Assembly (NCBI GenBank): GCA_014529385.2
Contig: CM043960.1
Location: forward strand, 77,899,910-77,963,909
Source: Adiantum capillus-veneris
Lineage: Eukaryota; Streptophyta; Polypodiopsida; Polypodiales; Pteridaceae
Direction of reading: 5' to 3'
DNA length: 64,000 nt
Made by a program: the position numbers and the translations under genes. Positions within the stretch are counted from its first letter, which is position 1. The number at the start of each line of letters is the position of its first letter. The notes beneath the pieces are model-generated. The model saw only the letters and a program-made list of their open reading frames with translations, was not told where the DNA came from and made no database searches. Shown one piece after another: positions 54,286 through 64,000 of this stretch.

Positions 54286-54450
54286 AAAGGAGGGGATGTA
54301 CATCCAACCCTATGTGTCCGTGGACAAGCTACTTCAATAACAAGAGTTCTGTCAGTCCAGTCAGTCTAGATTAGAAGTGTTTTGACACTTTTGTGAGTCT
54401 GTTCGCACACTGTGCATACCCAGGCACTTAGTGTAGATGCATAACGTATT
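54284..54450 (+). mobile_element. Polypurine tract and partial 3' LTR, family A
   Basis: GAAAAGGAGGGGA (54284-54296) overlaps the stop codon of the preceding frame and abuts TGTACATCCAACCCTATG, the family A LTR start. Only about 150 bp of LTR remain before the sequence joins family A protease on the other strand. Confidence 0.8.
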
Positions 54451-54489
54451 TTCTGCCCAATCAATGAGAGGGTTATACTCACGAAACCA

Positions 54490-56122
54490 TCAAATGCCCA
54501 AAATCATATCACATCTTGAGAGAGGAGAGACAAAAAATTTTCTACAAAAAGCAGCTTGTTGAACTGTAAACAACACACCAAGACACTCTTTCGTGATGAG
54601 AGCGTCCATACCTGGAGCAAAGCCAAAGACCTCGAGAGGAGATTTCTGACTAACCTCTCGGCGGGCTCTCTCAACAAGAGAGGGACTGATCACATCATGC
54701 ATACTACCTAGGTCAAACAATATGACAAAACGCTACCCCGTCATATAACCATAACATTTAATGAGAGACTCGTCAATGGGAGGGTCAGGAAAACTTGGGA
54801 CACACTGGTGTTGTCAGTGATTGCATTGATAGAGGAAGTGGGTTCTCTGGATTCTTTAGATTCATTAGAGTCAAGCTTAGGACATGTTCTTTTTATGTGA
54901 CCCTTGATGTGACAATGAAAATAACGACCTTCCTTAGAATAAGTGCTTTGCTCTTCCGACGTGATGTATCCTTCTAAAATTCCTTGTGCTACCTTTTCAT
55001 CTAGAGTGAGCTTAGGTTTAGCATTTGTGTTAGCCTTATCCTTAGGTTCATTGGAAGAGTTCTTTTCTAAGAGACTATTGGAAGATTGGTTAGAAGAATT
55101 ACCATACTTACCATTTTTACCGTTCTTACCATTCTGAGGGTTTTAAGCAGTCTGCGAGGTACTTGTGGAAGTCTTGTTCTCCTTAGGCTTTCCTTTGTTG
55201 TGCTTCATCTCCTATGCGAGAGCAATCGTTACCACCTTGTTGAGATCGATTGGATCGAAGACTTCTACATCAAACTTGATATACATGACTGGCATACCAT
55301 TTTGCTTGAGAGCACGCTAATCGTCCTTCAATCGTGCGAGGTACTGAGGTGGCATAAACCGGGCCTTGAGCTTGTCTTGGAAATCAGCCCAATTGAAGGA
55401 AAGGGGCGTGAATTCGTCGGCTTCCTTTAGGTGCGCAGCTAACTGTGCCTCTTGCCATGCGTAGTATCAATTGATGGCATCACCGGCAAGGTACATAGCT
55501 GCCGTCAAAACCTTGCTATTAATTGATGCAACCAAGAATGAATAACCGTAGTATCCATCTTACCATCATACTTACTGAAAGTCAACTTCTCTGTGACTGG
55601 GTTGTTGGAGTCCACATCCCGGCTTGCGCCACTTGAGGAACTACCAACATCTTTGGCTGGTTCAAATTTCGAGGCAAGAATTTGTCGAACCAATTCTTGA
55701 GTGCGGAGTTCTCTTTGAGCCTCACGCTCGGCCTCCAAGGCCGCTCGTCTTGCTTCGGCTTCCTCCTGTTTTTGTGCTTTTCTTTCTTCTCGTTCATCGC
55801 GCTCGTGTTCCGAGGCAATGCGAGTCGCTTCTTGTTGTATGGAAATTCTTTTGTTTCGTTCTTCGCGCTCGCGGTCCTTGGCTTCCTGTCGTTCTGCTTT
55901 TCTTTCTAGTTGTGTCAACGCAACTCGATTCGTTTCTTGTTGTTGTGCCATCATCTCCATCATCCACTTGACCATCGCCTCCATACAATTTGGTACAACT
56001 CGTGGCATAAATGGGGAAGGGGGAGGGTTGGGAAAGCCTCCTGGTGGGAAAAACTCTTCTTCGCCACTCCCATGCTCATCACCTATATGCGAAGTATCCA
56101 TTCCGCTTCGGGTGATGACCAT
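54490..56122 (-). pseudogene. Family A gag and protease
   Basis: Gag starts at MVITRSGMDTSHIG (56122). It has a long Glu/Arg/Gln coiled coil (ERKAERQEAKDREREERNKR), then capsid sequence (YLAGDAINWYYAWQEAQL, WADFQDKLKARFMPPQYLA) after a frameshift near 55510. A knuckle follows near 54900 with its first Cys lost (YFHCHIKGHIKRTC). The protease frame (54720-54490) reads FDLGSMHDVISPSLV at the active site and DMILGI. RT and beyond are missing. Confidence 0.75.
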
Positions 56123-56544
56123 GCACTATGATCTTTGGTTCTTAAGTTCACGAGGAACTTGGGTTCTTGAGGGTCTTGGATTCTTGAGTCTTGAGGTTCT
56201 TGAGGATCTTCTTTTGCTTGCAATCTGTGTTTGAGAAGGATCTTCTCTTCACCCGAGTTCTGCTCTTTTCCGCGGGCGCACCCCTTGGTAGCCTTGCGCT
56301 CACACCAAGGTTGCTTTTTCCCACCTCACGTCGATTGGCCGGCCGCTAAGTGCACGGTCCGCTCTCAATGAGTGAAAAGAGGCACAAGGGGAGGCTGGAC
56401 AAGCCCTTCTTTCTTGAGATTCCTGTCACTCTTCAAAAACACGATTAGGAATCGACACGCCCAAGCGAACTTGGGTTCATGCGACCGCAACAAGCAAAAA
56501 AAATTCTTGTGGTTCTTTCCTTAGTGATATAGAACACTGCCAAA

Positions 56545-56556
56545 GCTCTGATACCA
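56545..56556 (-). other. Primer-binding site, family A (minus)
   Basis: GCTCTGATACCA on the plus strand is the initiator-Met primer site read on the minus strand, next to the LTR at 56558. Confidence 0.9.
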
Positions 56557-56557
56557 A

Positions 56558-57713
56558 TGTAAGCTGAAGCGAAATGAATGTTGTTCTTTCTCAAGATGAG
56601 TGCTCCATAATGTGCTCAAGGTTCCTTTTTGTTCTTATGGAAGGGAGAGCTTTCCGTTCTTAATGAGAGAGTGCATTGATCATAATAAAGTGAATGGACA
56701 CTGTGCCTGCAAGTGTATGAGACTGAGAGATAGAGAGAGAAGAGAAATACGACACCAAGACGTTGTAAAACCCTCCTCCGAAGGCCCCACTATCGTTGGC
56801 GAGAGTGGCCTACGACTAATTGCACAACTGGTACAAAGTGGATGCATGTGACTGATGCAAGTCTAGGCTAGATCGACGACGACGACGACAACGGGGATGG
56901 CGAGACCGATCTAAGGGCTGAATTCTGCCGTTCTTTACTACTGTCCAAAAATGCTGCTGGTTGAATTCTGCTCTTCTGAAAACGCTAGAAAAAACGCTGA
57001 ATTTGCTGGAGTTTTGTCGCTGAAAATCTGCTGCTATGAGGGGCTGAAATGGCTATGGATAGAGGCTGAAAATCACCTGCTGAAATCGCCAAGGGCTGAG
57101 ATCTGTGGCGTTTTATGCTTGGATGAAAAACGTTGGCCTTGATGAAGCTTAGCGATGGAGTATCTGCTGAAAACGCTAGGTCTTGTGACTTGCACGGCGG
57201 CGATGACTTGCTGAAAACGCCTAGTAGAGGGAGGCTAGGCGATGAGGATGAAAAACGCTAGGGAGTTTGCTTGAGGGAAATCGCCGAAGTGAGGGAGTCT
57301 TGCTGAGAGAGAGGGAGAACCTGTCGCCGAAGGCGTGTGTTCTCCTTGCTCATCTGCCAAATAGTGCTAAGCTTGGTTTGCTTATATATTATCTTACCCA
57401 ATTTGCCCTACCTACTTTTCAACAATAGTCACTTAAATTAATAAGTGAAAAACGTCAAAAGTAGGTAAAATAGGCTAAATGCACTGGAAAATTCCCCTGA
57501 AGGATTCTGATGGATTCTTATGGGAATGCTTATGATCATGCTGTGTGCAACCAGAGGATATGCATCTACACTAAGTGCCTAGGCATGCACGGTCTGCGAA
57601 CAGACTCACAAAAGTGACATAACACTTCTAATCTAGACTAACTGGTCTGACGGAACCCTTGTTATTGAAGTAGCTTGTCCACAGACACCTAGGGTTGGAT
57701 GTGTCACATGACA
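56558..57713 (-). mobile_element. Family A 5' LTR (minus element)
   Basis: 1,156 bp, TGTAAGCTGAAGCG to GTGTCACATGACA. It carries the AAAACGCTAG array at about 56950-57265 and a (GAC)n stretch at about 56874-56890. It is the best preserved family A LTR and feeds the gag frame at 56122. Confidence 0.85.
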
Positions 57714-57862
57714 CTCTTTCACTCTTACCATCCGGGACGTGTTTAGATATGACATTTTTGACGTTTGCCAATGATATCACCGCATCCCGCACACCGTCTT
57801 TGTCTTTGAGGATCCATTCCTCTAGCTCTACTATAGGGATGCTTCGGTATGTTGACTGACAT
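57714..57862 (-). pseudogene. Possible isolated exon of unknown gene
   Basis: On the minus strand a short open stretch reads IPIVELEEWILKDKDGVRDA, then VISKHVPDG, and ends at a good donor (GATG|GTAAGAG, near 57734). A plausible acceptor (TATGTCAG|TC) is near 57862. The family A LTR begins just beyond the donor. The family is not recognised. It may be part of a gene broken by that insertion. The rest to 58417 shows no gene beyond the kinase 3' flank. Confidence 0.3.
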
Positions 57863-58417
57863 ATGTCAAGATGGAGGTCTTCGTATCAAATCTACATTTG
57901 CGATCACAAACAATTCATAAAACTACATAACATTTTTCATGCATCCTCTCCAACCACAAACATGCATGAAACCAACCATGGAACAATAAAAACCTTCAAT
58001 AAATTGTTACTGTAGTTCTTGGAACAACGAATATATACAGAACACACGCTCTATTAACACATTGAGATGTAACACCCTAAGTGGACACTGTACTATGTGC
58101 AAGAAATGCTGCTATTTATGACTACAAAACTCGCTTTAAATTACTCTCTGAATTTTTAATCTTGTTTTGAAAATATATACATACATGCAACTAAAAGGTG
58201 ACCTTCACCATTAGACCATTTTCTTGCGTGTATGGCTTCAACATCATTAACATTTCCCATGCTCATCGACAATGGCCAAAAGATCTTGACAAAAATGTAC
58301 AAACAACCCTTGTTCATATATTTGAAGATCCAAACAAAACGGGTTGTAACAAATGCTCACATGCTGGGACAACTATATGAACCATTATAAGACTTGAGAA
58401 GGAACTCTGAGGAGAGT

Positions 58418-60403
58418 TTACTTTTGATTTACAGCTCTGAATGGCATCGGTGGGTCGTCGGGAACTGTGGCTGTCCCTTGAAGATACTGCACAACACTGC
58501 TCATGGTTGGCCTTATGGAAGCATCCTCTTGAATGCACCACAAAGCAACCTGAGTACACGTCCGTGCTTGCTCGACATCGACATCATGTTGCATCCTCTC
58601 ATCAATCCATACTGAGACAAATGAATTCAATTCAGCCTCTTCATTAGAGTACGGATTGAACTCCTGCAACGCTCTCCTACCTCTTACAATCTCTAGCAAT
58701 ACCATGCCAAAACTGTAGACATCAAACTTGGCACTTAAGTGGCCAAATCCCATAGACCAGAATTCTGGTGCGACATAACCTGGTGTACCCCTAGCATGTG
58801 TGTAGACCTTGCTCTCCTCCCTCTTCAAGAGCCGTGCCAGGCCAAAGTCCGCTATTTTGGGACAATACGTACCATCTAACAAGATGTTCTGCGGCTTGAT
58901 ATCACAGTGAATGATACACTTTCTGCAATCTTCATGCATATACGACAACCCTTGAGCGATGCCCAGCGCTATCTTGAATCGCTGCTTCCAATTCAGAACC
59001 AGTATACCTGGTTCTTCTCCTGTTGCAAAGAGATATTTGTCTAGAGAACCATTGCTTACATACTCATACACCAGTATTCTCCTTGTTTTGTTAAAGCAAT
59101 ACCCGACCAGTCGTGCAATGTTCATGTGATGTATGTTACCGATGGTAGCCAGCTCATTCAAGAACTGCTCATCAGTATGAACCATCGAAGAGAGCAAAAC
59201 CTTCACCGCCACCTCGTTTCCATCACAAAGCAGACCTCTGTACACCTGTCCAGATGCTCCTCGCCCGATCTTTGTCCTAAAAGACTGTGTTGCTGCTGAC
59301 AAGGCTGAATAGGGAATTTCCAATGCATTTTCATTTACACCGTCCAATTTGAGGAGCTTTCGAAGCTTTCGATTTGCAAATACTCCATACCTATGGCGGT
59401 AGTGGAAGGCAATGCCCACTAAAACCAGGAGAGAGATGGCAGCAACGGATACACCTACAGCAATTGCTTTCATATTTCCTGTGTAAACAGAGAAAAACTC
59501 AGCTACATACAACAAAAGACCATTATATTCAGAAACTTCTCAAGTTGAGCTTCTACCTGACTTGCAATCCGTCTGATTTGTTTTGTTGCCACAGTAGCAC
59601 AGAAATCTCTTGTCTTGCGTGTCATAACCGCAAGTACCGCCTGTGCTCTGACAAGCGCTGCAGCTGTCTGCATCTCTGACTGGTCCCCATGCAAACTGGG
59701 TATATGGTATCCATGTGGAGACATTGTCATTTCCAGGTGGGATGACAAATCTGGTGCGAAACTCACAGCCATAGACGCTTTTAAACGGCGACAGTTGAAG
59801 TGTCTGGTCTGGAATGTATTCCAAGCAAGACCTGGTAGAAGAGAAGTTGCAGAACTCTAAGTATTTGATGCAGGATGAGGAAAAGTTGATCAAGACACCC
59901 GAGGTCGGCGGCTGCGTTCCATCTGTGACACTGCAGTTGAAAAAAAAGTAGCTGTCCTGATAGTAGGTAAGGTCTGCATCTTGAAAGGCGTACAAGTCTG
60001 ATGAGATGAAGTTATTTGTGGCGGATGAAGAGGCATCCAGACGTTGGCAAGTGTAATTGGTCTTGGGCCGTGTATCCAAGAGAACGGTGCCACCATAACC
60101 ATAGCTGCCCGTATGTGGGTTGCTGTAATTTGGATTAGAGGTAATGCTTACGATGTAATAGCTAGCAGTGTACCCGCCCGTTGTGATGTTCCATTGAGGG
60201 GGTGAAAAGGAGCAATCCAAGAGGAAGCTCGGGGAGCCACACCCCGGGGTCGCGCCAAAGGGATATGGTAAAGGTGAGACGGTAGAGCATGATAATGGGC
60301 ATGTGAGGCCAGTGCTACTAGGCAAGGACAACATCACAAGGATAATCAAGGTCACCATAGCCTTCAATGCCTTGCAGCCTGGTCCACGGAAAGGACAGCC
60401 CAT
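58418..60403 (-). CDS. Receptor-like kinase, GUB_WAK class (LRK10L-like)
   Basis: Two exons (60403-59557 and 59478-58418) join across a 78-bp GT-AG intron (59479-59556) to give 635 residues. The start at 60403 (MGCPFRGPG) is preferred. A downstream Met at 60358 gives a cleaner signal peptide (MVTLIILVMLSLPSSTG), and a further upstream in-frame Met is at 60520. The ectodomain opens with a GUB_WAK-type Cys pattern (CPLSC...PYPFGATPGCGSPSF) and closes with a Cys-rich WAK-associated part (CSACQSTGGTCGYDT...CYC). A membrane helix spans about 289-308. The kinase shows the Gly loop GRGASGQV (354-361), VAVK (Lys 375), HCDIKPQN (473 on), DFG (493-495) and APE (519-521). Cys before the catalytic Asp makes it a non-RD kinase, often linked to immune receptors. 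It should sit in the plasma membrane and sense a wall or carbohydrate ligand (inference). Confidence 0.9.
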
Positions 60404-60520
60404 GTGTGCGTTGAGAGAGGATGATCGTAGGAACCTGACCACAATCAGATCATACACCAGAAGCTGCATGACACAATCCACATCAAACTCAACATTGCAC
60501 CCATCTTTTTCCAACTGCAA

Positions 60521-61280
60521 GGCCGACCCAGGTCATGATTTCTCTGAGAGCCTGCAGATCATCGTGAGTCCATCACGACCATGTGTAGGGGGTGATGAGG
60601 GACATAATCAGCAGCTGCAATGAAGAAGGAAGAAGAAAGGGATGTTTCATTTCTCCTCTTCTTCTTCTTCTCCTCATCCTCATTCGTCAACTTTCCGTGA
60701 CGGCGCAGTCTCCTCAAAGGAGCTTTGGACATGTTGCCATATAGAAATTAGCTTTGGGTTCCATGTATTTTTGGCTTCCTAAATTCCTGAAGGCCTTAGT
60801 ATTTTGTTTGACAATGCGTCCCTTTAAAAAATTGAAATGAAAGAAAACATTTCCTTTCAAAAGCTGCTTTCGTTCTTTTGGCATGCTGAAAAAGACTAAA
60901 GAACAAAGGATTAAAGAGTTTCCATAAGAGTTTGATCCATATATGATCTAAAGTATTGATTCAATTTTTTTAATTTATACTCTCATTTGTATACTCTACT
61001 TTACTGGCACACTAGTAAAGAAATTCAATTTCTTTACTAGATGCTTCCCAATAATCTCCTTGCCAAACCCCTTGTAAAAAACCCACATCACACCCCCCTT
61101 CCCTCCCTCTCTCTCTCCCCCACGTGCCCCCTATGCTCGCGCCGCTCTGTCAACCTCCCTCGCCCTGCTCTTGGTCTAGCCCTGCCGTTCCTTCCAGCCA
61201 CCTCCTTCCCTTTCCTCAACATACTCCCTCTGAATATGCTCCCCCCACTCCTATGTACCATTTCCCTCTTCTCTAGGTCA
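60521..61280. other. Upstream flank of receptor kinase
   Basis: No gene. Minus-strand promoter candidates include a TATA-like AGTATAAATTA near 60968-60980 and a CT/GA-rich leader-like tract (CTTCTTCTTCTTCTCC in plus sense, 60657-60675). Pyrimidine-rich plus-strand DNA follows at 61085-61275. Assignment of a promoter is weak. Confidence 0.3.
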
Positions 61281-61284
61281 CGAG

Positions 61285-61285
<1 letters not shown>

Positions 61286-61325
<40 letters not shown>

Positions 61326-61375
61326 CTTTGCCTTACTCTACAGTTTCAGTTCGTGCGACACAAAGTGCCTCAATT

Positions 61376-61424
<49 letters not shown>

Positions 61425-61572
61425 CGACATGCAACACTCTCCTAAGTTGTGTAGAGAGAGAGAGAGAGAGAGACTACTGCCCCTACCCGATCTCCTCCTG
61501 CCGACTGCTAACGAGAGCCAGCCTTGGATAAGAGAGACCGCCCTTCCGCAACCGCCCACCGACCTCACAGAG

Positions 61573-61615
<43 letters not shown>
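61286..61615. repeat. Cluster of (GA)n microsatellites
   Basis: Four GA tracts occur at about 61289-61322, 61376-61424, 61456-61473 and 61576-61613, separated by unlike spacers. GACATGCAACACTCTCC after one tract resembles GACACGCGACATGGAGTGG after the tract at 47 kb. The small frames here are repeat translations, not genes. Confidence 0.8.
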
Positions 61616-61616
<1 letters not shown>

Positions 61617-61919
61617 GTGTCAGCCTCCCTCTTTTTCCCTCACCGCCATCTGCCAGCCAGTTACGAGTCTGTGACCACCATTCGGCTCTCCTTTAGATGT
61701 TTTAGGATTAGGAGCATCTAGTTTGCATTCCACTCAATTGGTCTTTTTCCGAAATCGTGCAAACATACAGAGTCCTTTTATTTAAAGACTTCACCAAGAT
61801 TCATTTTATTAAATTATTAAATTGATTTATTATTCTCTATGCTTATTAAACTTACCTTTTTTAATGATAACATTAATATATTCTTTTTTAATTTTTGATC
61901 TGTTTTCTTAATTAATTTT

Positions 61920-62510
61920 ATTTTGTTTTGTTTTCAAATAATAATGTGTAATGTGCACCTTTCACCTTATTAATTAAGTGCAGTTTTTTTCGATATATAA
62001 ACCATTGGAAATTATGGTTGGGTTCACTAGAGCCGATGAAAGACATTCAAAACGGAATGTGCCTTCACCATGGAGGTTGTCCATTGGCACAAAAAGAAAT
62101 TATACTTCTCTGGATCCACAAAAAATAAGCGAGCCTTTCCTCTCTCAGAAGAGCAGTTCTATCGTCCACTTTTCAACACAAAACGTGGATCGGTGTGATT
62201 GAATTGAAGTTAACATCTATGTACTCAACAACACTACGACTACACTACAACTCATTGGACGTCAAACTCTTAAAGAATAAATTTTATAGAGCTACCTTCG
62301 TCCCTTGTGAATGAAGAGAGAGGTGGAAGAAAGAGTACGAGATTTTTGCCATCAACTCTTCTGAATTTAGCTTGTGTATGCATAATGAATAATTTAATAT
62401 ATATATTTATTTTGTTTTCAAATGATAATGTGCAATGTGCATCTTTTACGTCATTATTAAAGGGGGGCCTTTTCTCATATATAAACCATTTGTGATTATA
62501 TATGTATATT
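61920..62510. repeat. Diverged direct duplication, AT-rich
   Basis: About 90 bp at 61928-62027 (TTGTTTTCAAATAATAATGT through ATATATAAACCATT) recur at 62413-62500 with substitutions and one small indel. The spacing is about 485 bp. No gene is visible in between. Confidence 0.6.
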
Positions 62511-62659
62511 GAATAAGATAATATTATATTGAAACATAATAAAAATCTAATCACAAATAAAAATTTAATGTGATTAGAGGCAATCATTGAAACTTACTTT
62601 CTTTAAATCTCATTCATCCCTTAACTTAGCAGGCCTTCATATCTCTTCACCTTGTTTAA

Positions 62660-62960
62660 GTTGAAGTAGGAATTAAAGAGCTTTTTGCTAGATTGAACTA
62701 GCAAGGTCATAGTTTTCTATATAGGAAGTCAATAATTGCTAGATTGAACTAACTACTTTCAAGTACATCTTTGATCTAATTCAATTACTATATGGCAACT
62801 ATGTGGAGTTGCTAGTTAAAAGTAGCAAGTAACCATGTTAACTTGCTAGTTAGAAATAGCAAATCCTAAATCCAATGCAATTACTATAGAGTAACTATGT
62901 AGTTGATAGTTAGAAGTAACAAATTTAGGTCCAATGCACTTACTACCTGACTATTTGGTA
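62660..62960. repeat. Short degenerate tandem repeats
   Basis: Units containing TCCAATGCAATTACTATA..AACTATGT..AGTTGCTAGTTA..AGTAGCAA recur about every 65-75 bp with many changes. AT-rich and non-coding. 62961-63190 shows nothing recognisable. Confidence 0.45.
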
Positions 62961-63197
62961 CTAAGCACTAATCATATTAGTGTAATTTCTTTCTATCTTC
63001 ATTCTATAAAACCTTTTTGATATGCATGTATTATGGTACTTACACTATCTTACCTAAAGGTATTTTGTGATGTTTTTATTTTTATTCGTAAGTCATATTC
63101 GCAAATAAGCATCGAACTGCATTATAACTTTCATATATCATGACCTTGACAAAATCAATACCCAAGTTTGCGCAACTTAGTGCTACACTTCTCGAAG

Positions 63198-64000
63198 CTC
63201 ATTGTATATATATCTACTTCAACAAGAGAATCATGTAATCCCTACTACAAGAGGCAAGAGATTCGTAACTTCTATACTATATATAATGCAGCTTAAAATT
63301 TTTGAGGAAGGAGAGGGGCTCCACGTATCATGCATTGGAAGCTCTGAACCTTTGAAGGCTTATGTACACATAAACGAGTAGATTTGTGTAGCTCTTTATG
63401 CATGTCTATGAGTGATCGAGAACTAAGATTTTGTTATAAATTTCAAAGTTTCAATGGTATCGATAGTGTGCTCTTTTGGATTACACCAACATGTGGATCG
63501 CATACTATAGTTGCTATGTTGATTCAATTCTCTATACACTTTGATTGTCATAAAAAGCTGTTGTTATGATGTTTCTTGGACGGGGTTGAAATATTGTAGT
63601 TATAGATGCCACGTCAAAGAAAGCATTGGACAATATCTACGTTTAGCTCATTGCGTATATATCTACTTCAACAAGAGAATCATGTAATCCCTACTACAAG
63701 AGGCAAGAGATTCGTAACTTCTATACTATATATAATGCAGCTTAAAATTTTTGAGGAAGAGAGGGGCTCCACGTGTCATGCATTGGAAGCTCTGAACCTT
63801 TGAAGGCTTATGTACACATAAACGAGTAGATTTGTGTAGCTCTTTATGCATGTCTATGAGTGATCGAGAACTAAGATTTTGTTATAAATTTCAAAGTTTC
63901 AATGGTATCAATAGTGTGCTCTTTTGGATTACACCAACATGTGGATCGCATACTATAGTTGCTATGTTGATTCAATTCTCTATACACTTTGATTGTCATG
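63198..64000. repeat. 449-bp tandem duplication, cut by window end
   Basis: 63198-63556 recurs from about 63642 to the end of the window with very few differences (for example GTATCG against GTATCA; GGAAGGAGAGGGG against GGAAGAGAGGGG). The period is about 449 bp. A pair of similar short frames is duplicated with it (63384 and a partial second). They lack coding features. Confidence 0.85.

Noticed and set aside
61322-61674. Arg/Glu repeat frames over GA tracts
   Set aside because: Pure microsatellite translation without any coding feature.
1-64000. tRNA, rRNA or organelle-derived genes
   Set aside because: I looked for cloverleaf-like and rRNA core sequences and saw none. The only tRNA-related matches are primer sites of retroelements.

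Overview
The window looks like intergenic DNA from a large, transposon-rich land-plant nuclear genome. The evidence is spliceosomal introns, Ty3/gypsy chromoviruses with tRNA-iMet primer sites, a plant L1-type LINE, and one receptor-like kinase of the GUB_WAK class. A fragment at 46.4 kb reads like a squalene-hopene cyclase. In land plants that family is typical of ferns and other seed-free lineages, so a fern is my best guess. This is inference, and a lycophyte or gymnosperm is not excluded.

Layout: 1-1.1 kb is a 536-bp tandem duplication carrying long hairpins. 1.26-4.45 kb (minus) holds two unrecognised, intron-containing, stop-disrupted genes. 4.7-5.9 kb is the protease end of a gag-protease LTR element. 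8.0-18.9 kb (plus) is an unusual element with a coiled-coil, Pro/Glu-rich protein, split by an almost full-length LINE (10438-17204, minus) with a 15-bp target duplication. 18.9-26.0 kb (minus) is an LTR element with one ~1,460-codon gag-zinc finger-protease-WVPK frame and no reverse transcriptase. 26.0-29.9 kb holds decayed gypsy pieces and a 723-bp DNA transposon with a 9-bp target duplication. 29.9-31.6 kb is the 5' LTR of gypsy family A. 31.6-42.7 kb is a second, 5'-truncated LINE (plus) split by a 9.1-kb family C chromovirus (minus, 31935-41018). 42.7-46.4 kb is the 5' half of a family B chromovirus with an inverted internal segment. 46.4-57.7 kb is a mosaic of gene fragments and nested family A and B LTRs. 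58.4-60.4 kb is the only gene that looks intact, a two-exon receptor kinase. 61-64 kb is GA microsatellites and AT-rich duplicated DNA.

There is no operon or pathway here. What links the parts is insertion history: family C is inside LINE 2; a solo family B LTR is inside a family A LTR; the LINE 1 copy is inside the coiled-coil element. Premature stops in nearly all the frames read as CGA to TGA or CAG/CAA to TAG/TAA. Where a related copy or conserved motif is available it shows the lost Arg or Gln, as expected for methylated, decaying transposons. LTR ends, primer sites and splice sites were located by eye.
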